Positions 30,826-39,050 of a stretch of DNA of 64,000 bases are shown piece after piece (within the stretch, counting starts at the first letter, position 1; each line of letters opens with the position of its first letter). The notes under the pieces were generated by a model. That model was not told the DNA's origin and did not search any database. It worked only from the letters and a program-made list of their open reading frames with translations. The translations under genes were made by a program, and so were the position numbers. Location of the stretch: contig NZ_CP150170.1 in the NCBI RefSeq assembly GCF_037963865.1, forward strand, positions 7,192,001-7,256,000. Reading direction: 5' to 3'. The DNA is from Paenibacillus sp. FSL R10-2734 (lineage in GTDB: Bacteria > Bacillota > Bacilli > Paenibacillales > Paenibacillaceae).

Positions 30826-32869
30826 CGCTCAATCTCCCTCCTCTCTGGTGCGGTCTTATTTGCTCGACGACCTTTAGGTCTTCTTCATATTTTTCTTCAG
30901 GTGTTGGTGGTGCTGGAAGAGGTCTTATTCCCTTGCGAACATACACATCGTAACCGATATACAGCATATATAGCAGCAGTGCAAGATTAGCTATAGCAGT
31001 GAGCAATACGATTCCATCGGAACCTGGGTTGATGCCTGCATTCAGATGAGTCAACGTGTAAGCCACATTAATATACTGCGTTAAGCTGAATCCAAGGAAT
31101 AGCGATAAAAACCGCCGATCCTTACTTTCTATATAAGTGAACATACAGAGAATAACAGCAGGGAACATATAGCGTTCATGCATTTTGGTTCCAAGCACAA
31201 AGACCACTACGATGAGCGCCATACCGATAAAGTAGGATTTAGATAAGTCCAAACGATCCTTTTTAAAGGAATAAAACGCCGCTACGGCCACTGCCACTAA
31301 AATAAATATGAAGCCCCATACACGGTAAGTGATGCCCAGCCAGGTTAGGTCAAGGGATGACCACATGGGGGCAGTCAGTGCATATAGATTAAATGCATTC
31401 ACAGAAGAATATGGATAGGAAGATAGCGTACTCTTATACAGATTAATAAGGCCAACTAAACCACCGTTGTTCCAGAAAAATGGTGCAGCGAGCAATCCGA
31501 ATACTCCTAATCCATACAAGGCCCCAAATCCAAGCTGCTTCCAAGCACGGTGATGATAGAAAGCAAACATCAATACCGGTGTGAATATTAACGCTTGTGG
31601 TTTAATTAATGTTGCTAATGCAAACAAAATCGCGGATTGAACAAACTTTTTGTTCGCAGCTCCATGGATACTGAGCAACAGGAATATTAAGAAGAACGAA
31701 TCCGCTTGTCCCCACGCCGCTGAATTAATAAGAACCGCCGGATTAAACAGGAACAACAGCATTAAACCAAAAGCTATTCCTGTGCCGAGTTTTTTGCGGG
31801 ACATTTGATATATGAAGTATCCCAGCACCAAATCAGAAATAATCGCTGGTAGTTTGAACAGCAAATTCTCTCCGCCCGAATCATGCGCAAAGCCAAATAC
31901 GCCGCGAATAAAACTAAGCATGTACAATATGTACAAATAACCAGGAGGATAATCGGCAAAATATCCTTCTTCATAAAACTTGCTTGGACCTAAATCAACC
32001 ATACGCTGGCCCCAAGCTATGAAGGTGTTCATGTCGTTCTGATAGCCTTGAGCGGTAAGGCCAATCCATACCCTTAGGATAAAAGCAAGACCAATTGCAA
32101 TACTGAGCCATTTAGTGTAGACACTCTCAGGTTGCTTCATAAGCTTCTCACTGCGGAATGCCTTTGTATAAAGTACTGCAAAAAATATACTGAAGAGCGC
32201 TGAGATCAGCAGCATCTTGGTTGGTGATACTTTATGAGGAGCGTCCGTTTTTTTGTCACCAGCACCCTGACTAACTGCTGCACTATCCAGCGAAATGATG
32301 TTGGCCCCTTCGGGAGCGGCATCTAATTTTTCTACAGATAAATCATCGAAATAAGCCTTACCTTGAATCAAGCTAGAGTAGCCCCCCAGACTTGCACCTA
32401 TGCCGAATTCTTTCTGCTTAGGCCCTGTCTGACCGATGTATTCAAGATACTGCCATTCTCCTGCCGTATCCGTTACGCTGGGATATCCCCCGCCTACTCC
32501 AACGGAAAGTATATTGGCGCCCATTCCCTCGCCTGCGGTACTTACTACTTTGATCCATCCAGAGATTTTATAATAACTATCCGGCGTTGCCTTAATCGTC
32601 TGTACCCATTTCAAATGATTGGGCTCGATATTCTCAATGACTGCCGCTTTACTACCGGAATGAACCTCGTCCGATTGGATTGAAAGTATGCCAGAGTTGT
32701 CTCCTGAAATCCACATATCCTTAGTCCAGTTAGAAGGAGCGTCATCTCCCCCCTCCTCAAAGCCAGGATTCTGCAATAGATTCCCATCTGCATAAATGCT
32801 TGTTACAGGAAGCAAAAACAATAACAGCATCAATACAGTCATTGCGGCCGTACGTGTACTCTTGATCAT
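30815..32869 (-). CDS. GT-C membrane glycosyltransferase with N-terminal carbohydrate-binding domain
   Basis: The 684-residue protein starts with a signal-like helix. A CBM4/9-like extracytoplasmic module follows (NLLQNPGFEEGGDDAPSNW, then YYKISGWIKV; residues about 30-190). The rest is a membrane core with the GT-C-type QNDMNTFIAWGQRM and DYPPGYLYILYMLSF motifs. The CBM suggests that it meets a polymeric acceptor outside the cell. The ATG at 32,869 has a GAGGT site; an earlier start adds ten non-conserved residues. It is followed by the PMT-like gene with an 11 nt overlap. Confidence 0.85.
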   Translation of the reverse strand: MIKSTRTAAMTVLMLLLFLLPVTSIYADGNLLQNPGFEEGGDDAPSNWTKDMWISGDNSGILSIQSDEVHSGSKAAVIENIEPNHLKWVQTIKATPDSYYKISGWIKVVSTAGEGMGANILSVGVGGGYPSVTDTAGEWQYLEYIGQTGPKQKEFGIGASLGGYSSLIQGKAYFDDLSVEKLDAAPEGANIISLDSAAVSQGAGDKKTDAPHKVSPTKMLLISALFSIFFAVLYTKAFRSEKLMKQPESVYTKWLSIAIGLAFILRVWIGLTAQGYQNDMNTFIAWGQRMVDLGPSKFYEEGYFADYPPGYLYILYMLSFIRGVFGFAHDSGGENLLFKLPAIISDLVLGYFIYQMSRKKLGTGIAFGLMLLFLFNPAVLINSAAWGQADSFFLIFLLLSIHGAANKKFVQSAILFALATLIKPQALIFTPVLMFAFYHHRAWKQLGFGALYGLGVFGLLAAPFFWNNGGLVGLINLYKSTLSSYPYSSVNAFNLYALTAPMWSSLDLTWLGITYRVWGFIFILVAVAVAAFYSFKKDRLDLSKSYFIGMALIVVVFVLGTKMHERYMFPAVILCMFTYIESKDRRFLSLFLGFSLTQYINVAYTLTHLNAGINPGSDGIVLLTAIANLALLLYMLYIGYDVYVRKGIRPLPAPPTPEEKYEEDLKVVEQIRPHQRGGRLSDEV

Positions 32870-32920
32870 CGTTCCAACCTCACCTCGTCCTATATTCATC
32901 TTAGTCCATACTTTGCCGCT

Positions 32921-34510
32921 TTATAAATCGCCGCCCGTGATCACTACCGTATAATTTGCAAATCTCTTAATCTTGTAATTCTCACTCAGAGTAGGAATAG
33001 TATCACCGTTCCAATAAATATATGCAGCATTCTCCCCTGGAGCTATCGTTGGACTCCCTAACACGAACACATATCTTCCAAAAGTATATACCTTCTGAAA
33101 GGCAGCTCCCGGATTAGTATACTTGACCGTTGCCAAGAAATCATTCGGATTGATTTTCTCATAAAAAAGTGCATAAATATAGGGCATATTAACCTTATCT
33201 GTAACATAAACCTTTCCTTCACTCTCTTCCGATGCATACTGTATAGCCTCGCCAATAGAATTATAGAAGGCAGGTCCGACCCTGTCCGGAAAATCATTAA
33301 AATAGGCGTTGCAAAATAACACGAAGCACAAGCTGAAGCCTGCTATAGAAACAACCCCAAGCCCTTTAATTCTCTGCGTTACCCACATAAATCCTGCAAC
33401 AAGCAGTAAAATGATTGGGTAAAAAATAACGTTAATGCGGTTAATATTCACATTCGTCACGCAAGCCATCAGCACTGAAATCAATAACCAGAGCAGAATG
33501 ATAGCCTGTCCCCGTCCTTCATGGTCACGCTTGGGTATTGCCCTTAGCATTACAACAAGTCCAATAAGAACAAAAGGAAGCGCAATGGGATAAGCATATC
33601 CGTAAGGTGAGATCGAATTCCATAGCAGTCCATCATTCCCACTAATCATAAGCTTAATGAATTCTCGAAAATGACCTACTGCGGTATGAAATAATTCTCC
33701 GCTAAATACGGACGAGACCTGCTCCATACGCGGTGTAGTCAATCTAGGGATCGTGAACAATGGAGTTTCTATGCTCTGCAGCTTCAAGCGATTAATCATC
33801 ACAAATAGGAATATAGGCAGAGCTATAATTATAAACAATATTCCGTTCCATAGAATCGTCCGAAGCTTCAAGGCTCTTATATAGAATAGAAGAATCGCAG
33901 TAGCTAAAGCAAACACTGGAACAAAAAAGTATGCCGTTCCATAAGCATAAAGCGAGAGAGCTAATAGAATTGTAAAGGCATAGGACCACCTAGGGGTTTT
34001 AAGTGTTTTTAATACACAATAAACGGAGAGCAGGATCAAAGTGGGAAACAAATTGGACTCTAGCGCCCATCTAGACATCATAATATGCCATGGATTAATA
34101 GCGATAAAGAACATCGCTGCATTACTGGCTGCTCTAGAGGTGAATAACTGTTTGGCCACAAGGTTGAACACAATCATGCCAAGCAGTCCCATAATTAGGC
34201 TGACAGCCCTCACAGACATCGGTGTTAATCCAAACAACCATATAAAGGGTATGGATAAGTAGGCGTACAACGCATTTTGCCCACTTCCCCAAGCAATCAA
34301 ATGGATCGGAAGATGAACACCGTTCCGATCTATCCCATAATGAAGAATTGAATAAGCGTCATAACCTATAGAAGCCTCATCCTGATTTAAGCCTGGAGGT
34401 ATTGAACCTATATAAAGAATACGAATTACCGCTCCTAACAAGAATAACAAGAGTGGCCATGGATTTTTTTTAATACATAAATATGCTCCATTTAATCTAC
34501 TAGCCAACAT
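32921..34510 (-). CDS. GT39/ArnT-like membrane glycosyltransferase
   Basis: This is a 529-residue protein with a dozen membrane helices. The N-terminal loop PPGLNQDEASIGYDAYSIL, with an acidic pair after helix 1, fits the PMT_2/ArnT catalytic loop. The C-terminal 100 residues form a soluble domain. It probably uses a lipid-linked sugar made by the GT2/GtrA pair. It is the first gene of the glycosylation cluster and lies 51 bp upstream of the CBM-containing transferase. Confidence 0.85.
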   Translation of the reverse strand: MLASRLNGAYLCIKKNPWPLLLFLLGAVIRILYIGSIPPGLNQDEASIGYDAYSILHYGIDRNGVHLPIHLIAWGSGQNALYAYLSIPFIWLFGLTPMSVRAVSLIMGLLGMIVFNLVAKQLFTSRAASNAAMFFIAINPWHIMMSRWALESNLFPTLILLSVYCVLKTLKTPRWSYAFTILLALSLYAYGTAYFFVPVFALATAILLFYIRALKLRTILWNGILFIIIALPIFLFVMINRLKLQSIETPLFTIPRLTTPRMEQVSSVFSGELFHTAVGHFREFIKLMISGNDGLLWNSISPYGYAYPIALPFVLIGLVVMLRAIPKRDHEGRGQAIILLWLLISVLMACVTNVNINRINVIFYPIILLLVAGFMWVTQRIKGLGVVSIAGFSLCFVLFCNAYFNDFPDRVGPAFYNSIGEAIQYASEESEGKVYVTDKVNMPYIYALFYEKINPNDFLATVKYTNPGAAFQKVYTFGRYVFVLGSPTIAPGENAAYIYWNGDTIPTLSENYKIKRFANYTVVITGGDL

Positions 34511-34608
34511 GTATCACCTCTTCAACAATATAATCTATATCTTAGATGATGAAAAGGCATGAGCAAAGACTACGCTAAACCGTTAAGTTAGCAAGGATAT
34601 ATAAAAAA

Positions 34609-34636
34609 ATGGCCCCTTCAGTGATGAAGGAGCCAT
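34609..34636 (-). terminator. Terminator of the purine permease gene
   Basis: ATGGCTCCTTCA and TGAAGGGGCCAT pair on the minus strand, followed by TTTTTTT. It lies 30 bp after the permease stop. Confidence 0.9.
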
Positions 34637-34665
34637 GGATGAATGTCCGAAATGTTATATATATG

Positions 34666-36066
34666 TTAGCCCGCACTACCAAGAAATGCGTAACGGAGAA
34701 CAATCAGGATCGCAAGTACCCACATCATCCAGTGAATATCGTATTTCTTCTTGCCCGCAAGGTTAGCTACAGAAGCAAGGATTACATAAGTTACGATACC
34801 GAAGGAGATCCCGTTAGCAATATTATAAGTGAAAGGCATAAGCACAAGAGTAAGGAACGCTGGAATAGCAACAACCATATCTTTAAAATCAATTTCCCGG
34901 ATCGATTGCGCCATCAGCACACCTACGACGATTAATGCCGCAGCTGTAGCAGATCCAGGAATAAGCGCAACTACTGGAGCAAGGAACAATGCAAGCAAGA
35001 AACATACGCCCGTAGTTACAGCTGTAAGACCTGTACGTCCACCTTCAGCAACACCTGCCGCGCTTTCGACAAAAGCAGTAGTTGTCGAAGTCCCTAGTGC
35101 CGCACCACCTGCTACAGCAACTGCATCGACAAACATTGCATTACCTACACGTCTATTCCCTTCTTCAGGGTTATCCATAATACCTGCGCGTTGAGCCGTA
35201 CCTACAAGTGTACCAAATGTATCAAACAACTCTACAAATGTGAAAGTTGCCACCGCTGAAATAATACCTGTGTGCAGGATACCATTCCAGTCAAATTCGA
35301 AGAAGTTTAATTGTGTGAAGTCAGGAACCCAAGGCGTTGCCGGACTGGATAGTGAGCTAAAATCAACTTCGCCCATCAACATAGCAGCGACAGTTGTTCC
35401 CAAAATACCGAACAAAATCGCACCTTTAACGTTCAGTACCATCAGAATGGAGATTAGAAGAAGTCCTATAATTACCAATTGTACACTGGAATTCTCTAGG
35501 CTACCCATATGAATGATAGTTTCAAAGGAAAGGACATCCGTGAATGTGTTAGCAGGAATATCTTTACCAGCTTCAACACCAATCGTCATGAGTCCGCTGT
35601 TCTTCAGACCAAGGATCGTAATGAACATCCCGATACCTACTGTAATCGCATGCTTCAAGCTGTCAGGAATTGCTTTTAGTAAGATCTGTCGCACTCGAGT
35701 TACAGTTAGCAAGATAAAGATCAAACCGGAAATAAATACGGCTGTCAGACCCATTTGCCAAGTGAATGGATGCTCTGATGTAGCGGAGGATAAAATTACG
35801 GAAGCAAAATATGCATTAAGTCCCATACCAGGTGCCAATGCCACTGGAAAGTTTATGAACACACCCATTGCGATGGTGAAAATACCTGCTGCCAGCGCAG
35901 TCGCTAGAAATACAGAGTACCAGCCCATATCAATGCGGCCAAACGCTGTCAAAGTGCTCGGATTAACCGACAGGATGTAAGCCATTGCCATGAACGTGGT
36001 TAAGCCCGCCATGATCTCTGTACGTACTGTAGTGCCGTTCTCTTTCAACTTGAAAAACCGATTCAA
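34666..36066 (-). CDS. NCS2 family purine permease (AzgA/PbuG-like)
   Basis: The 466-residue transporter shows MNRFFKLKENGTTVRTEIMAGL at the start, then FMAMAYILSVNP, APGMGLNAYFA and GTSTTTAFVESAAGVAEGGRTG, all typical of the AzgA branch that imports guanine, hypoxanthine or adenine by proton symport. It has about twelve membrane segments. A guanine-class riboswitch, a terminator and a PurR-type double box lie upstream, the same controls as the pur operon. This fits a PbuG role in guanine/hypoxanthine uptake; I do not assign a firm symbol. Confidence 0.93.
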   Translation of the reverse strand: MNRFFKLKENGTTVRTEIMAGLTTFMAMAYILSVNPSTLTAFGRIDMGWYSVFLATALAAGIFTIAMGVFINFPVALAPGMGLNAYFASVILSSATSEHPFTWQMGLTAVFISGLIFILLTVTRVRQILLKAIPDSLKHAITVGIGMFITILGLKNSGLMTIGVEAGKDIPANTFTDVLSFETIIHMGSLENSSVQLVIIGLLLISILMVLNVKGAILFGILGTTVAAMLMGEVDFSSLSSPATPWVPDFTQLNFFEFDWNGILHTGIISAVATFTFVELFDTFGTLVGTAQRAGIMDNPEEGNRRVGNAMFVDAVAVAGGAALGTSTTTAFVESAAGVAEGGRTGLTAVTTGVCFLLALFLAPVVALIPGSATAAALIVVGVLMAQSIREIDFKDMVVAIPAFLTLVLMPFTYNIANGISFGIVTYVILASVANLAGKKKYDIHWMMWVLAILIVLRYAFLGSAG

Positions 36067-36104
36067 ATTGTTCTCCCCCTAAGGTATGTTGTGTCTGACA
36101 GCAA

Positions 36105-36136
36105 CAAAAAAAGCCGGTATCTGATAGACATCGGCT
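36105..36136 (-). terminator. Riboswitch-controlled terminator before the purine permease
   Basis: AGCCGATGTCT and AGATACCGGCT pair on the minus strand (36,112-36,136) and are followed by a T7 run. It sits between aptamer and gene, as in the pur operon. Confidence 0.88.
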
Positions 36137-36202
36137 CGAAAAAAAGAGTAGCACCCATGACCATAGCCCTAAATTCAGGACGATGCGGATTGCTCTGCTC
36201 TT

Positions 36203-36272
36203 CTTAATCGTAGCCAGGTCATTACGGTGACCTCGTAGAAACTTCCAGGCCAATTCCCGGAAATATACGAAA
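36203..36272 (-). promoter_or_regulatory. Purine (guanine-class) riboswitch aptamer of the permease gene
   Basis: On the minus strand, P1 is TCGTA/TACGA, P2 is TCCGG/CCTGGA, the joining segment is AGTTTCTACG and P3 is GAGGTCA/TGACCT with a CCGTAA loop. The downstream GGCTACG keeps C at the specificity position, so guanine or hypoxanthine is expected. The P3 loop is one base shorter than the usual CCGTAAA. Confidence 0.92.
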
Positions 36273-36295
36273 GAATTATGTTGTTGTGCTTTATC

Positions 36296-36325
36296 ATTTT
36301 AGGTGGATATCATATGAGTTGTCAA
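36296..36325 (-). promoter_or_regulatory. Sigma-A promoter of the purine permease gene
   Basis: TTGACA (36,320-36,325) and TAAAAT (36,296-36,301) are 18 bp apart on the minus strand. Confidence 0.75.
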
Positions 36326-36335
36326 TGATAAAAAG

Positions 36336-36369
36336 CGAACATTTTCGACTTTATTTTTTTTATTGTTCG
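36336..36369 (-). promoter_or_regulatory. PurR-type double box upstream of the purine permease
   Basis: Inverted CGAAC cores at 36,336-36,340 and 36,365-36,369 are 24 bp apart in very AT-rich sequence, exactly the spacing seen upstream of purE. They lie just upstream of the -35 box. Confidence 0.7.
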
Positions 36370-36477
36370 TAAATCATACATTTCCATACTTTTATTTACC
36401 CACAAACTCCTTCTAGTTGTGCAGCTTATTAACTATCCAATCACTTTTCAAGTGGGTATATTTCCCTATAATTCTAG

Positions 36478-36942
36478 TTATTGATCTTTAGTATATTGAT
36501 AACTATGCCAAGAATTAGCAAGGTGCCCTATCGCTAAACAAACTACTGCAATACTCAGCCAAATGGATTTACCCCAAATCGCTGCCAATCCGAATGCACA
36601 TACAGGGAGAACTGCCATTGGGATCGGAATAAACCCTAAAGGGTCCCATAGTAATTTAAATTGCCGCCCCTTAACGATATATCGAATCCAAAGTCCATAA
36701 TAAACAGCGATAAACAAAATGATAAGTGTAGCCCAAATTCCAAATTTCACATGTTGAAAGCTATCCTTTGAAATTGCAAGAATACCTATGCAACCCAGTT
36801 GGCCTACTCTCTCCAAAATTGTATAGACTGGGCCTGTATCTCGCACACCAGCAGGTACATTTTCAGGTGGGAACTTAATGATTAGTAAACTAGGAGCAAG
36901 GATGATTAATGCCATTATTGTTCCGAGAAGTGAAAATCCCAT
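36478..36942 (-). CDS. Hypothetical membrane protein
   Basis: The product is 154 residues with about five hydrophobic segments and short loops (GFSLLGTIMALIILAPSLLI, WATLIILFIAVYYGLWIRY, FIPIPMAVLPVCAFGLAAIW and a C-terminal helix). The ATG at 36,942 has AGGAGA 8 nt upstream, better than the ATG ten codons earlier. I do not recognise the family. It stands alone between the permease regulatory region and the CPBP pair. Confidence 0.75.
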   Translation of the reverse strand: MGFSLLGTIMALIILAPSLLIIKFPPENVPAGVRDTGPVYTILERVGQLGCIGILAISKDSFQHVKFGIWATLIILFIAVYYGLWIRYIVKGRQFKLLWDPLGFIPIPMAVLPVCAFGLAAIWGKSIWLSIAVVCLAIGHLANSWHSYQYTKDQ

Positions 36943-37054
36943 TTTAATTTCTCCTATTGATATTTTTCCCATTTTATCACATCATCAGGAACTGCTATAT
37001 AGCCTCTGTCACATTCCTCAGCCGCTGAGAAATTCTAGATTAATAGATACAAAA

Positions 37055-37090
37055 AACCTGCAGCCCTTATTCTATAAGGAGTTGCAGGTT
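37055..37090 (-). terminator. Terminator downstream of the CPBP pair
   Basis: AACCTGCAACTCCTTAT and ATAAGGGCTGCAGGTT form a long hairpin on the minus strand, followed by TTTT. It ends the CPBP operon. Confidence 0.88.
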
Positions 37091-37106
37091 TCTCATGGCT
37101 TAAGTG

Positions 37107-37137
37107 TACTCTGTCATAACGATCATGTTGAAACTTA
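37107..37137. repeat. Short motif flanking the CPBP genes, instance 1
   Basis: The 31 bp just after the stop codon of copy 1 (TACTCTGTCATAACGATCAT and following) align without gaps to 37,927-37,957 and, with a few inserted bases, to 38,719-38,753. Confidence 0.6.
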
Positions 37138-37866
37138 TTAGTGGTGCATAGAGGATACGAATGCAAGAGCAAATAATGTCCAGTCATTCATTACATGCAC
37201 TATAAACGAAGTCCATATATTTTTAGTCTTAAGGTATGGATATAGTAATACGATCCGTGCAATACCAATACCAAGAATAGCTTGGACAATGTTCCAATTA
37301 TACGTTTCCAAATGGTATGCGCCAAATAAAATCGCTGATACTACGCAAGCTAAGACTATCGCAGACTTTCTGCTCATTTTAAGTTTTTTAACTCCAACTG
37401 TTAGAACGATTAAGAATGGAAGTATCGTTATTAACTCTTCACCAAACAGCATCGGGATCGTTTGCAAAAAGAATGGAATGGCATCGGCAAAATTACCATT
37501 GAATCCTTCGGTTGCAGGATTACTGCTCACAGAAAACAATTTCGAAATAAGTATGCCAACAGAAAATGTCACAATAAGGTTCACAATGTACGTTCCAATA
37601 ATTAATATAATATCTTTAGCAACTAATTTTCTGAATATAGATGTCCATCCGCTTCGCGCAACAAAAATCAGGGCTGCTAAGGGGAAAATCACATTCATAA
37701 AGGGTTGTACAGGGCCTCCAACACCAAAAATAAATAGTGCGAAACCAACCGCAATAGCAATGAGAATAATAAGGCTATTCTTCAAATTAAGAGGCGATTG
37801 CAATTCGTTGTAGAACGGAAAATCATCGTTTTTACGTTCGAATCTAAAAAAAGTACTATTCTTCAT
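37138..37866 (-). CDS. CPBP family membrane protein (CAAX protease-like), copy 1
   Basis: This is a 242-residue protein with about seven helices. CPBP motifs are present: FGEELITILPFL (Glu-Glu), FGAYHLETYNW (His) and FIVHVMNDW (His and Asn). The conserved Arg of the usual EExxxR motif is not there. Members cleave prenylated or bacteriocin-type peptides or act in immunity; the role here is unknown. It is a close paralogue of the gene at 37,958. The ATG at 37,866 is preceded by GGAGGG. Both copies lie divergent to an Rgg-type regulator. Confidence 0.88.
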   Translation of the reverse strand: MKNSTFFRFERKNDDFPFYNELQSPLNLKNSLIILIAIAVGFALFIFGVGGPVQPFMNVIFPLAALIFVARSGWTSIFRKLVAKDIILIIGTYIVNLIVTFSVGILISKLFSVSSNPATEGFNGNFADAIPFFLQTIPMLFGEELITILPFLIVLTVGVKKLKMSRKSAIVLACVVSAILFGAYHLETYNWNIVQAILGIGIARIVLLYPYLKTKNIWTSFIVHVMNDWTLFALAFVSSMHH

Positions 37867-37926
37867 ATAAATCAAAACCCTCCTAAAAATATTAAGTTGC
37901 TCTTAACATTATGAATATCGTAGCAG

Positions 37927-37957
37927 CACTCTGTCGTAAATGATCAGTTGCACCTAA
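37927..37957. repeat. Short motif flanking the CPBP genes, instance 2
   Basis: Immediately after the stop codon of copy 2 lies CACTCTGTCGTAAATGATCA and following, matching instance 1 in position and sequence. Confidence 0.6.
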
Positions 37958-38683
37958 TTAGCGAGTTGCAGTGAAAATTGCAAGTAAAAACATTGTCCAG
38001 TCATTCATTACATGCACTATAAAAGATGTCCATATATTCTTCGTCTTAATGTAAGGATATAGCAAAACGATACGTGCAATACCAATACCGATAATAGCTT
38101 GAGCAAAATTCCAACCATAAGTTGGTAAATGGTATGCACCAAATATCACTGCGGATGCTATCCAAGCTAAGATTACCGCAGACTTTCTACTCATATTAAG
38201 TTTTTTAACTCCAAATGCAAGAATGATTAAGAATGGAAGTATCGTTATTAATTCTTCACCAAACAGCATCGGGATGGTCTTCAATAATAACGGAATTGCT
38301 GCGACAAAACCATCTTTAAAACCAGCGTCCACAGGATTATTATTCATTTCGAAAAGTTTCATCATAATACTACCAACTGCTAATGTTACAATAAGATTCA
38401 CAATATATGTTCCAATAATAAGAATAATATCTTTAGCAACTAGTCTTCTAAATAAACATGTCCATTCTTTGCGCGCAACAAAGATTAATGCTGCTAAAGG
38501 GAAGATCACATTCATAAAAGGTTGTACAGGGCCTCCAATACCAAAGGTAAACAGTAAGAAACCAACCGCGATAGCAATAATTATAACGAGGTTATTTTTC
38601 CAACTTAGCGGAGAATCCAATTCGTTGTACAACGGAAAATCATCATTTTTACGTTCAAATCTTAAAAAATCACCTTTACTCAT
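37958..38683 (-). CDS. CPBP family membrane protein (CAAX protease-like), copy 2
   Basis: The 241-residue paralogue of copy 1 shares long identical stretches such as FLRFERKNDDFP, GGPVQPFMNVIFPLAALIF and KNIWTSFIVHVMNDW. The same three CPBP motifs occur (GEELITILPFLI, FGAYHLPTYGW, HVMNDW), again without the Arg of EExxxR. The ATG has GGAAGG 12 nt upstream. It is the promoter-proximal copy, next to the Rgg-type regulator. The pair looks like a tandem duplication. Confidence 0.88.
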   Translation of the reverse strand: MSKGDFLRFERKNDDFPLYNELDSPLSWKNNLVIIIAIAVGFLLFTFGIGGPVQPFMNVIFPLAALIFVARKEWTCLFRRLVAKDIILIIGTYIVNLIVTLAVGSIMMKLFEMNNNPVDAGFKDGFVAAIPLLLKTIPMLFGEELITILPFLIILAFGVKKLNMSRKSAVILAWIASAVIFGAYHLPTYGWNFAQAIIGIGIARIVLLYPYIKTKNIWTSFIVHVMNDWTMFLLAIFTATR

Positions 38684-38718
38684 AACAAATCAAATCCTTC
38701 CTAAAATATTTAGACCTA

Positions 38719-38753
38719 TACTCTCTACATGACGGAGATCATGTTGTCTAAAT
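38719..38753. repeat. Short motif flanking the CPBP genes, instance 3, with inverted repeat
   Basis: TACTCTCTACATGACGGAGA and the following TCATGTTGTC align with the two motifs that follow the CPBP stop codons. This instance contains a perfect ACATGA-N6-TCATGT inverted repeat (38,728-38,745), about 45 bp upstream of the copy 2 start, a plausible regulator site. Confidence 0.55.
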
Positions 38754-38934
38754 TTATTTGTGCCCAGTGTGAAGTACTTACATCATAGTTGCTTTTAGAT
38801 AAAATAACGACAAAGGTCTTGAAAATAGGACTTTTTTAGAAAATATTCCCCAATTATTGCGCTTTATTCACTATATTGCGTAAATCAATGATAGAGGCAT
38901 CCAACTCAAATTATGATTTTTTCGTAAACAAATT

Positions 38935-39039
38935 TTATTCTCTATGAGATATAATAAAAAACTCTTCAATAGCACCTCTAAATTTCATCTTTAAGTACTC
39001 ATCATTCACTCCAGTTACAACAGTTAGAAAAATAAGCAT
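38935..39039 (-). CDS. Candidate short hydrophobic peptide gene next to rgg
   Basis: A 34-codon frame, divergent to the Rgg gene and starting 11 bp from it, encodes MLIFLTVVTGVNDEYLKMKF followed by RGAIEEFFIISHRE. An inner ATG at 38,988 would give a 17-residue peptide MKFRGAIEEFFIISHRE, with a weak GATGAG site upstream. The position and the acidic-then-hydrophobic tail recall SHP pheromones of Rgg systems, but the charged last residues and the absence of a strong ribosome binding site argue against it. Speculative. Confidence 0.2.
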   Translation of the reverse strand: MLIFLTVVTGVNDEYLKMKFRGAIEEFFIISHRE

Positions 39040-39050
39040 GTTAGAGGCAG

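Noticed and set aside
36478..36972. Longer start for the small membrane protein
   Set aside because: The ATG at 36,942 has the better ribosome binding site, and the ten extra residues are hydrophilic and unsupported.
38729..38788. Plus-strand 19-codon frame MTEIMLSKFICAQCEVLTS upstream of rgg
   Set aside because: No ribosome binding site, and it overlaps the repeated CPBP-flanking motif.
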